Part shown: one piece after another, positions 1 through 5,024 of the stretch
Layout of the letters: every line of letters starts with the position of its first letter
Position numbering within the stretch: position 1 is the stretch's first letter
DNA from: an uncultured Oscillospiraceae bacterium
Lineage (GTDB): Bacteria; Bacillota; Clostridia; Oscillospirales; Oscillospiraceae
Reading direction: 5' to 3'
Length of the DNA stretch: 5,024 nucleotides
Assembly: GCA_944385065.1 (NCBI GenBank)
Contig: CALWVX010000131.1
Location: 1 to 5,024, forward strand
The notes under the pieces: model-generated
What the model was told of the DNA's origin: nothing
What the model saw: only the letters and a program-made list of their open reading frames with translations
The model's database searches: none
Position numbers and translations under genes: made by a program

Positions 1-1
1 T

Positions 2-1642
2 ATTCTGATTTTGCTCTTACTGGACAATCAGTCCGTCATCCGAGCGGCCCGCTACTGCAATCAGCAGTCGTCGGACTATTTTCAGGAGTCTCTGGCTCCC
101 TATGAGGGGCTCAAGCTGGAACAAATACCCAACACCCAGTGGAACTATGCGGACCAATCGGTATACTGGAAGGGGGCCTACTTTTATTTCGATCTGTTCC
201 GCATCTCCCCCTCCACGCGGGGCCTTCTGCTGAAACAGGAAAACCGGCGGGAACAGCTCATGGAGCTGGCGCTGGAGCAAATGACGGACGGAGTGCAGCT
301 GTGGGATGAAAACGCGGTGATCCAGTTTTTCAACCGCTCCAGCAAGCAGCTTCTGGGGGTCCCGGCCAACCGGGAGATCGAGGGGCACCACCTGCTGGAA
401 TACTTTGCCGTAACCGATGAAAACAGCACCACATTGACCGCGCTGCGCACCCGCAAAGCGCTGCGCGGATGTCTCCACTCCTACAAATCCCTGACCGGAA
501 AAGAGCTGCATACCGTCAACGACGCCACGCCGGTGCTGTCCAACGGGCGGCTGCTTGGATGCGTCTCCTTTGAACGGGACATTCGGATCGCCAAAACCAT
601 GGTGAACCAGTGGCTGGACATTCAGAAAACCCTGGTGCGGGATATGCCCCTGGTCGCCGAGCCAAAGGACGCCCACTATACCTTCCGGGATCTGATCGGT
701 CACAACCCAAAGTTGACCGACATGGTCAATCTGGCGGCCAAAATGGCCACCAGGGACCTGAACATCCTGATTCAGGGCGAGACCGGCACCGGGAAAGAGA
801 TTATCGCCCAGGGAATCCACCAGCTGAGCGCCCGCTGCAGGGAGAACTTCGTGGCCATCAACTGCGCGGCAGTCCCGGAGACGCTGATTGAGGGGGTGCT
901 GTTCGGGACCTCCAAGGGCGCGTTCACCGGGAGCATCGACCGGGCCGGCGTCATCGAAAACGCCAACCACGGGACTTTATTCCTGGATGAAATCAACTCC
1001 ATGAGCCCCGCCATGCAGGCCAAGCTGCTCCGCGTCCTTCAGGAGAAAAAGGTGTCGCGTGTGGGGAGCAACCACAGCATTCAGGTCGACATCCGCATTC
1101 TCTCCGCCTGCAACGAAAATGTGCACGCTCTGATCAAGCAGGGAAAAATGCGCAGCGACCTGTTTTATCGCATTTCCTCCGTCATTCTGGAAATCCCGCC
1201 GCTGCGGGAGCGGCTGGACGACCTGGAGGAGCTGACTCTGTACTATCTGGAGCAGCATCAGACCTCGGCCGGGCCGGCCATTACCAGGATCACTCCAGAC
1301 TTCTGGGAGCGGCTCCGGCAGCACGACTGGCCCGGCAACGTCAGAGAGCTGTTCCACATTCTGAGCTATGCTGTCAATGTATGCGACGACGGCGTCCTGA
1401 AAGAGTCCGACCTGCCCCCCTATTTCCTCAACCTGAATCCACCCGCCCCCACTCCCTCCCCTCCGTCCGGCGGGACGCTCAATCTGGAGCTGGGGCTCTC
1501 CGAGCTGATGCAGGCATATCAGCGCGGCGTTCTCCAGGAGGCCTACGCCGCCTGTGACGGGAACGTGACCAAAATGGCCGCTATCCTGAAAATCAGCCGG
1601 CAAAACTGTCAGCACTACATCAAAAAGTACGGGCTGAAATAG
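2..1642 (+). CDS. Sigma-54-dependent transcriptional activator, PAS-AAA+-Fis HTH, 5'-truncated by the window edge
   Basis: A bacterial enhancer-binding protein that would use ATP hydrolysis to remodel sigma-54 RNA polymerase at a -24/-12 promoter. The frame is open to the left edge and no ribosome binding site precedes the TTG at 11, so the true start is probably outside. Residues below are counted from the codon at 11. Residues 1-80 form an unassigned N-terminal part; about 85-195 look like a PAS sensor (MTDGVQLWDENAVIQFFN). The AAA+ domain spans about 225-415: Walker A GETGTGKE (256-263), sigma-54 contact loop GAFTGS (303-308, usually GAFTGA), Walker B GTLFLDEIN (321-329), arginine-finger region RSDLFYRI (381-388), sensor II GNVREL (442-447). 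A proline-rich linker (about 474-488) leads to a Fis-type helix-turn-helix (about 515-541). No phosphoacceptor receiver domain is visible, so a small ligand bound by the N-terminal region is the likely signal. The sigma-54 promoter about 250 bp downstream suggests it activates the lyase-symporter unit. Confidence 0.93.
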   Translation: MLILLLLDNQSVIRAARYCNQQSSDYFQESLAPYEGLKLEQIPNTQWNYADQSVYWKGAYFYFDLFRISPSTRGLLLKQENRREQLMELALEQMTDGVQLWDENAVIQFFNRSSKQLLGVPANREIEGHHLLEYFAVTDENSTTLTALRTRKALRGCLHSYKSLTGKELHTVNDATPVLSNGRLLGCVSFERDIRIAKTMVNQWLDIQKTLVRDMPLVAEPKDAHYTFRDLIGHNPKLTDMVNLAAKMATRDLNILIQGETGTGKEIIAQGIHQLSARCRENFVAINCAAVPETLIEGVLFGTSKGAFTGSIDRAGVIENANHGTLFLDEINSMSPAMQAKLLRVLQEKKVSRVGSNHSIQVDIRILSACNENVHALIKQGKMRSDLFYRISSVILEIPPLRERLDDLEELTLYYLEQHQTSAGPAITRITPDFWERLRQHDWPGNVRELFHILSYAVNVCDDGVLKESDLPPYFLNLNPPAPTPSPPSGGTLNLELGLSELMQAYQRGVLQEAYAACDGNVTKMAAILKISRQNCQHYIKKYGLK

Positions 1643-1649
1643 CAATTTC

Positions 1650-1663
1650 TTCTGGCGCCAGAA
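1650..1663. repeat. Perfect 14-bp palindrome, candidate activator-binding site
   Basis: TTCTGGCGCCAGAA reads identically on both strands, starting 8 nt after the activator stop codon. Its centre is about 260 bp upstream of the predicted transcription start of the lyase gene, somewhat far for but compatible with a looping sigma-54 enhancer. Because TTATTTT follows it, it could instead form a weak 5-bp hairpin terminator with a GCGC loop. Which role applies cannot be told from the sequence. Confidence 0.45.
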
Positions 1664-1673
1664 TTATTTTCAT

Positions 1674-1688
1674 GCAAATTCAATTTGC
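1674..1688. repeat. 15-bp inverted repeat GCAAATT-C-AATTTGC, candidate operator or enhancer
   Basis: Two perfect 7-bp arms are separated by one base. The centre lies about 24 bp downstream of the centre of the 1650-1663 palindrome and about 235 bp upstream of the predicted start of transcription. The AT-rich sequence stands out from its GC-rich surroundings. It does not share an obvious half-site with the neighbouring palindrome, so both need not bind the same protein. Confidence 0.45.
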
Positions 1689-1730
1689 GCTTATCGACAG
1701 CCAACCTTCCGCCGCCCCGCCGGCAGAGAC

Positions 1731-1747
1731 GCCGCTGCAGCAGCGGC
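1731..1747. repeat. GC-rich inverted repeat GCCGCTG-CAG-CAGCGGC, candidate enhancer site
   Basis: Two perfect 7-bp arms are separated by three bases. It sits about 177 bp upstream of the predicted transcription start, inside the usual 80-200 bp range for binding sites of sigma-54 activators. Flanking AGAG (1725-1728) and CTCT (1748-1751) could extend the dyad past a 2-nt bulge. The assignment rests on symmetry and position only; in GC-rich DNA such dyads can arise by chance. Confidence 0.35.
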
Positions 1748-1772
1748 CTCTCTCCCCGTCACCGCGGAACCA

Positions 1773-1817
1773 AAAACGGCCATGACCCCTGAAACGCACA
1801 GGGTTCATGGCCGTTTT
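1773..1817 (+). terminator. Probable intrinsic terminator of the activator gene, possibly bidirectional
   Basis: A 19-bp stem (1773-1791 with 1799-1817) has one C-T mismatch and a 7-nt loop (1792-1798). The stem begins with AAAA and ends with TTTT, so a short U tract would form in either direction. It lies 130 bp after the activator stop and before the sigma-54 promoter, so it would separate the two transcription units. The U tract is short (TTTTCTC), so termination strength is uncertain. The large dyad could alternatively be a protein-binding site, about 120 bp upstream of the predicted start. Confidence 0.7.
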
Positions 1818-1858
1818 CTCATGGGGAGCCGCGCGCCGCCTCTCTGCTCCCGGCCGTC

Positions 1859-1887
1859 TTTTCGCCGCCCCGCCCGGCGGCGGAAAA
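1859..1887. repeat. Inverted repeat abutting the -24 element
   Basis: TTTTCGCCGCC (1859-1869) pairs with GGCGGCGGAAAA (1876-1887) through 11 base pairs with one bulged G (1883) and a 6-nt loop. It ends one base before the sigma-54 promoter. The position could let a bound protein block or bend promoter DNA, or it may be a second transcription barrier to read-through from upstream. Function is unknown. Confidence 0.4.
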
Positions 1888-1888
1888 G

Positions 1889-1905
1889 TTGGCACGATCT
1901 TTGCT
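1889..1905 (+). promoter_or_regulatory. Sigma-54 (RpoN) -24/-12 promoter of the lyase gene
   Basis: TTGGCACGATCTTTGCT matches the established sigma-54 consensus (YTGGCACGRNNNTTGCW) at every defined position, with the -24 GG at 1891-1892 and the -12 GC at 1903-1904 in the required spacing. Transcription should start near 1914-1916, giving an untranslated leader of about 66 nt. An activator of the matching class is encoded directly upstream, so the lyase and probably the symporter should be strictly activator-dependent. Confidence 0.92.
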
Positions 1906-1966
1906 TGTCTTTCATGGTATCATTCCATTCCCCAGCAGCCGTCGCCTTCCTGTCAGTAGGAGAAAG

Positions 1967-1973
1967 AAGGAGG
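1967..1973 (+). promoter_or_regulatory. Ribosome binding site that fixes the lyase start
   Basis: AAGGAGG lies 8 nt before the ATG at 1982. It decides the start: the frame is also open upstream to a TTG at 1889, but that codon lies inside the sigma-54 promoter and cannot be in the mRNA. Confidence 0.9.
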
Positions 1974-1981
1974 AATCTGTC

Positions 1982-3544
1982 ATGAATATCTCTGTCAAGC
2001 AAGCAAGGTCCATTTCCAAGGTCGTTCTGTCCGACTGCATGGCCACTCTGGAAGAATTCATTGCCGTCGCCAAATACGGCGCCGAGCTGGAGTTTTCCCC
2101 CGTCATGCAGAAGGCGGTCCGGGATAACCGCCTCCTGCTGGAAAAATTTCTGGAAGAGGGCCGGATCATCTACGGCGTGACCACGGGCTTTGGCGAAAAT
2201 GTCCGGTACATCATCTCACCGGAAGAGGCGTCCAAGCTGCAGGAAAACATCATCCGCTCCACCGGGTGCACGGTGGGCGAGCCCCTCTCCCGGGAGCAGA
2301 CCCGCGCCATTATGCTGATGACGATTCTCAACGCTGGAAAGGGGCACTCGGGCATCCGGCTGGAGACCCTGGAGCTGATCCGACAGATGCTGAACCTGGA
2401 CCTGGTCCCCTTCGTCCCCGGGGAGGGGTCGGTGGGCTATCTGAGCGCGGAGGCCCACATCGCCATGGCCTATATCGGAGAGGGAAAACTGTACCAGGAC
2501 GGAAAACCGGTTCCCGCCGGCCCCGTGCTGGCCGCCCACGGGCTGACCCCGCTGAAGCCCTCGTACAAGGAGGGGCTCACCATGACCAACGGAACGCTCA
2601 GCGTCACCGCCCTGGGGCTGCTGGCGCTGTATGAGTCGATTGTGGCCATGCAGAACGTCGAAATAGCGGGCGGCCTGTGCTATGAGGCCCTCCGCGGCAC
2701 CGTCAAGGCTCTGGACCCCCGGATCCACGGGGCCAAAAAGCACCTGGAGCAGATCCATTCGGCCAGCAACCTGCGCAGGCTGCTGAACGGCAGCGAGATC
2801 TGCGAACAATACCGGGACGCGAAGATTCAGGACGCCTATGTCCTGCGCTGCATGGCCCAGATTCACGGCGCGGCGAAAAAGCTGGTCAAAGAGGCCTATG
2901 AGTCCATTCTCAATGAAATGCACTCGGTCAGCGACAACCCCGAGATTTTCGCCCTGGAGAACGGGGACGGCGAAGCCCTGATGAGCGGCAATTTCGACGG
3001 CAGCTTTGTGGGAGCCCACGCAGACATGCTGGCCCTGGCCGCCGCCATCGTGGGAAATCTGGTGGAACGGGGCACCGACCGGATGGTCAACCGCAATCTG
3101 AACGACGGGCTGCCCGCCTTTCTGGTACAAAATCCCGGCCTGAATGACGGATTCATGATGCCCCAGTACACCTCCGCCGCCCTGGTCAGTGAAATCAAGC
3201 ATCTGGCCAACCCGGCCACCTCGGACAGCATCCCCACCTGCGCCAACCAGGAGGATCCGGTCTCCATGGCCTATTTCGCGTCGCAGAAGGCGATTGTCTC
3301 CGCCCGGAAGCTCCAGTATGTGACGGCCATCGAGATCTATGTGGCCCTCCAGGCGCTGGATTTCCTCAAGCCGCTTCACTCCTCCCCCGCCCTGGCCAAG
3401 GTCCGGAACTTGATCCGGCAAGCCGTCCCGTTTGTGGAGGAAGACCGGTACCTGTATCCCGACATCGAGTATATCTTTGACCGGGTGCGGGACTGCACCC
3501 TGATCGACCTGGTGGAACAGGAAATCGGGGCGCTGGAATTCTGA
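1982..3544 (+). CDS. Ammonia-lyase superfamily (HAL/PAL) protein lacking the MIO-forming Ala-Ser-Gly triad; ergothionase-like candidate
   Basis: A 520-residue protein of near-normal length for histidine ammonia-lyase; automated annotation would probably call it hutH. Landmarks: YGVTTGFG (64-71, catalytic Tyr64), NGT (Asn203), QDAYVLRC (Gln283, Tyr286, Arg289), SDNP (317-320), GNF (Phe338), NQED (422-425, Glu424). These match Tyr53, Asn195, Gln277, Tyr280, Arg283, Phe329 and Glu414 of Pseudomonas putida HAL as I recall it. The cofactor loop differs: canonical GSVG-ASG-DLAPLAH is GSVG-YLSAEAH (149-159). The numbering offset falls from 11 before the loop to 8 after it, exactly three residues lost. 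The substrate-selecting His83 is Thr94. Without MIO, deamination of histidine, phenylalanine or tyrosine is not expected. Ergothionase, a MIO-independent relative that releases trimethylamine from ergothioneine, fits the chemistry; another betaine lyase or an inactive paralogue is possible. The fold is certain, the substrate inferred. It is cytoplasmic and first in a sigma-54 unit with the symporter. Confidence 0.9.
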   Translation: MNISVKQARSISKVVLSDCMATLEEFIAVAKYGAELEFSPVMQKAVRDNRLLLEKFLEEGRIIYGVTTGFGENVRYIISPEEASKLQENIIRSTGCTVGEPLSREQTRAIMLMTILNAGKGHSGIRLETLELIRQMLNLDLVPFVPGEGSVGYLSAEAHIAMAYIGEGKLYQDGKPVPAGPVLAAHGLTPLKPSYKEGLTMTNGTLSVTALGLLALYESIVAMQNVEIAGGLCYEALRGTVKALDPRIHGAKKHLEQIHSASNLRRLLNGSEICEQYRDAKIQDAYVLRCMAQIHGAAKKLVKEAYESILNEMHSVSDNPEIFALENGDGEALMSGNFDGSFVGAHADMLALAAAIVGNLVERGTDRMVNRNLNDGLPAFLVQNPGLNDGFMMPQYTSAALVSEIKHLANPATSDSIPTCANQEDPVSMAYFASQKAIVSARKLQYVTAIEIYVALQALDFLKPLHSSPALAKVRNLIRQAVPFVEEDRYLYPDIEYIFDRVRDCTLIDLVEQEIGALEF

Positions 3545-3655
3545 CCGGTTTCCAAAGCGGCCCGGCCTTTCTTGATCCCGCCCCTCTCCTGTCCGGCCCC
3601 AGGCCTCCGCTCCCCCTCCACAGGCTGTCAGACGTCATCAACCCTACCATACTGC

Positions 3656-3663
3656 AAAGGAGG
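3656..3663 (+). promoter_or_regulatory. Ribosome binding site of the symporter
   Basis: AAAGGAGG stands 7 nt before the ATG at 3671 and selects that start over the upstream in-frame ATG at 3572, which has no such site. The 126-bp gap after the lyase (3545-3670) shows no convincing terminator or promoter, so co-transcription with the lyase is likely. Confidence 0.88.
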
Positions 3664-3670
3664 CAGCTTC

Positions 3671-4672
3671 ATGCTTGCAACAATTGGAATTGTCATGGCA
3701 ATCTATTTCATCGCGATGATTGCGATCAGCTGGATGGGAAAAAAGCACGCCAGCAGCTTCAACGACTATTTGGTAGCCGGCAAGTCCTGCGGCATCATCA
3801 TGATCATCGGCGCCGCGGCCGGGGCCCACCTGGGAAACGGCCTGGTGGTGGGCGGCGCCGGAGAGGGCTCCGTGGTCGGCTTCAGCGGAATCGCCTTCGG
3901 CCTCGGCTGCTGCCTTTCCTACCTCATCATGCCGTCGCTCATGTCCAAGTTTGTCTACAGCCACGGCTATCTGTCCATGGCGGAATACCTGCGGGAGCGC
4001 TATGACAACAGCGAGCTGATCGCCCAGATCTACAATATCGCCACTATCGGCTCCGCCATGGGGCTGATTGCCGGCCAGCTGACCGCGGGCGGCGCGCTGT
4101 TCGAGGCCCTGGGATTCAACCGGCTGCTGGGCATTGTGATCATCGGCGTGGTCGTCTTTGCCTACTCCCAGATCTCCGGCCTCTGGGGGGCCTTTGCCAC
4201 CTCCGTCGTCCAGACCGTGGTGATTCTGATCGGGGTGGGCTCCGCCGCCATCTTTGTGCTGCAGTCCGGCGGCTGGGGGGAGATCACCGCCGCCGTGGAG
4301 GCCGGCACCGTGCCCGAGACCTTTACGCACCCCTTTGCCGGCTACACCGCCTCGGCGCTGATCGGACTGATTGTCCCCGTCTCGCTGCAGTCCCTCACGG
4401 ACCAGGCGGTTTTCCAGCGCATCCTGTCCGCCAAAACGGAGCCCACCTTCCGCTATGGCCACTACATCGCCGCCGCCGTGATGCTGCCGGCGATCATGGC
4501 CCCGGTGCTGATCGGCATGTACGGCCGCGTCCACATGGGGCTGACCGGCAACTCCGCCTTCTTCGGCGTCATTCTGGACGTCCTGCCCCCTCTCCTGGCC
4601 GCCCTGGTGGTCACCGCCGCCATCGCCGCCGTCATGTCCACCATCGCATCGCCTTCTCCCAGTGCCTTCTGA
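3671..4672 (+). CDS. Sodium:solute symporter (SSS family), N-terminal two thirds, frame broken near its end
   Basis: An inner-membrane sodium-coupled importer of the PutP/PanF class. The 333 residues in this frame carry about nine hydrophobic segments (roughly 1-20, 40-62, 70-93, 117-143, 152-167, 172-198, 227-243, 264-284, 303-326). Family hallmarks are the post-TM1 stretch FNDYLVAGKS (30-39), GGAGEG (61-66), the ISGLWGAFATSVVQ region (168-181), and SLTDQAVFQRILSAKT (241-256). AVMST (320-324) holds the Ser-Thr pair that in PutP helps bind the second sodium ion. The frame then runs out as ASPSPSAF and stops at 4670, whereas the family normally continues for well over 100 residues. The missing part is present in another frame immediately downstream. 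The substrate is unknown; gene order suggests it imports the lyase substrate. If the break is real, the product lacks its last helices and is probably inactive; a sequencing or assembly error is equally possible. Confidence 0.85.
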   Translation: MLATIGIVMAIYFIAMIAISWMGKKHASSFNDYLVAGKSCGIIMIIGAAAGAHLGNGLVVGGAGEGSVVGFSGIAFGLGCCLSYLIMPSLMSKFVYSHGYLSMAEYLRERYDNSELIAQIYNIATIGSAMGLIAGQLTAGGALFEALGFNRLLGIVIIGVVVFAYSQISGLWGAFATSVVQTVVILIGVGSAAIFVLQSGGWGEITAAVEAGTVPETFTHPFAGYTASALIGLIVPVSLQSLTDQAVFQRILSAKTEPTFRYGHYIAAAVMLPAIMAPVLIGMYGRVHMGLTGNSAFFGVILDVLPPLLAALVVTAAIAAVMSTIASPSPSAF

Positions 4673-5024
4673 ACGACCTGTATAAGAAGCACATCAACAA
4701 AACGGCCACCGACGCCCAGCTGAACAAGCTGACGCTGCCCCTCAACATCGTGCTGATCGTCTGCTGCATCGCCATGGCCGCCACCGAGGCCTCTGTCATC
4801 AGCCTGCTGTCCATGTCCTATCTGTTCATCGAGGCGGCCATTCTGGTCCCCTTCATGGGGGGCCGCTTCTGGCCCAGAGGCAACCGGCACGGCGCCGTCG
4901 CCGCCTCTGTGGTGGGGATCCTCTTTGCCGTGTTGGAAATTACCGGCGTATTTGTGCTGCCCTACTCGGCCATCACCATCTTCATTCCCGCCGGGATCGC
5001 CTTTGTCGCGGTCAGCCTGGCCAC
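4646..5024 (+). pseudogene. Symporter C-terminal part in a shifted frame, cut by the right edge
   Basis: Reading codons in phase with 4663 gives CLLNDLYKKHINK, the conserved loop after the sodium-site helix (PutP has a similar EDLYK), then hydrophobic helices (LNIVLIVCCIAMAA, VISLLSMSYLFIEAAILVPF) and FWPRGNRHGAVAAS, matching the family's FWkRat..GA.a motif. No stop occurs up to the edge. It has no start codon or ribosome binding site at the junction and is the continuation of the gene beginning at 3671, displaced to the -1 phase. Joined, the two parts give at least about 450 residues, close to normal length. Confidence 0.85.

Noticed and set aside
17..970. Long reverse-strand open frame opposite the activator gene
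   Set aside because: It has no recognisable motif, no ribosome binding site, and lies wholly opposite a clear AAA+ protein; GC-rich codon bias produces such antisense frames.
1889..1981. N-terminal extension of the lyase from TTG at 1889
   Set aside because: The codon is part of the sigma-54 promoter, upstream of the predicted transcript start; ATG 1982 has a strong ribosome binding site.
2216..3421. 401-codon reverse-strand open frame opposite the lyase gene
   Set aside because: Composition is rich in Gly, Gln, Val and His with no family motif; it is the mirror of the lyase codons.
1982..3544. Ordinary histidine ammonia-lyase (hutH) of the histidine utilisation pathway
   Set aside because: The Ala-Ser-Gly MIO precursor is absent, the His83 equivalent is Thr, and no hutU, hutI or other hut gene is in the window.
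3545..3655. Possible terminator at the GC-rich stretch after the lyase (around 3555-3575)
   Set aside because: AAAGCGGCCCGGCCTTT can pair only with a very small loop and lacks a proper U tract.
3572..3670. N-terminal extension of the symporter from ATG at 3572
   Set aside because: The extra residues are Pro/Ser-rich and unlike a transporter N-terminus, while ATG 3671 has AAAGGAGG at ideal spacing and begins directly with TM1.
3644..4534. Reverse-strand open frame opposite the symporter
   Set aside because: Low-complexity His/Asp/Gly-rich translation mirroring a membrane protein gene; no start signals.
4640..4672. Programmed -1 ribosomal frameshift in the symporter
   Set aside because: No X XXY YYZ slippery heptamer in the zero frame and no evident downstream stimulator; a deletion or sequence error is simpler.

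Overview
The window looks like a piece of chromosome from a GC-rich, Gram-positive anaerobe, probably a gut-type clostridium (Oscillospiraceae-like). This is inferred from strong AGGAGG ribosome binding sites, GC-rich codon use together with sigma-54 control, and the gene families present; no rRNA or other marker gene confirms it. All genes lie on the + strand.

Layout: (1) positions 2-1642 hold the 3' part of a sigma-54-dependent activator (PAS-like sensor, AAA+ ATPase, Fis-type DNA-binding helix-turn-helix); its start lies left of the window. (2) The 339-bp gap 1643-1981 is a dense regulatory region: two short palindromes, a GC-rich inverted repeat, a long terminator-like hairpin, another inverted repeat, and a textbook -24/-12 sigma-54 promoter at 1889-1905. 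(3) Positions 1982-3544 encode a 520-residue member of the histidine/phenylalanine ammonia-lyase superfamily. (4) After a 126-bp gap with no convincing terminator comes a sodium:solute symporter (3671 to beyond the right edge) whose reading frame is broken near 4646, so the gene appears as two frames.

The main point of interest is the lyase. The fold and almost all active-site residues of histidine ammonia-lyase are recognisable, but the Ala-Ser-Gly triad that cyclises into the MIO electrophile is cleanly missing: GSVG runs straight into YLSAEAH. This should not be a normal histidine or phenylalanine ammonia-lyase. A MIO-free relative that makes chemical sense is ergothionase, which eliminates trimethylamine from ergothioneine. 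The working model, which is inference, is a substrate-inducible unit: the activator senses a ligand, opens the sigma-54 promoter, and drives a MIO-free betaine-type lyase with its sodium-coupled importer. The importer appears frameshifted in this copy, by mutation or by assembly error.
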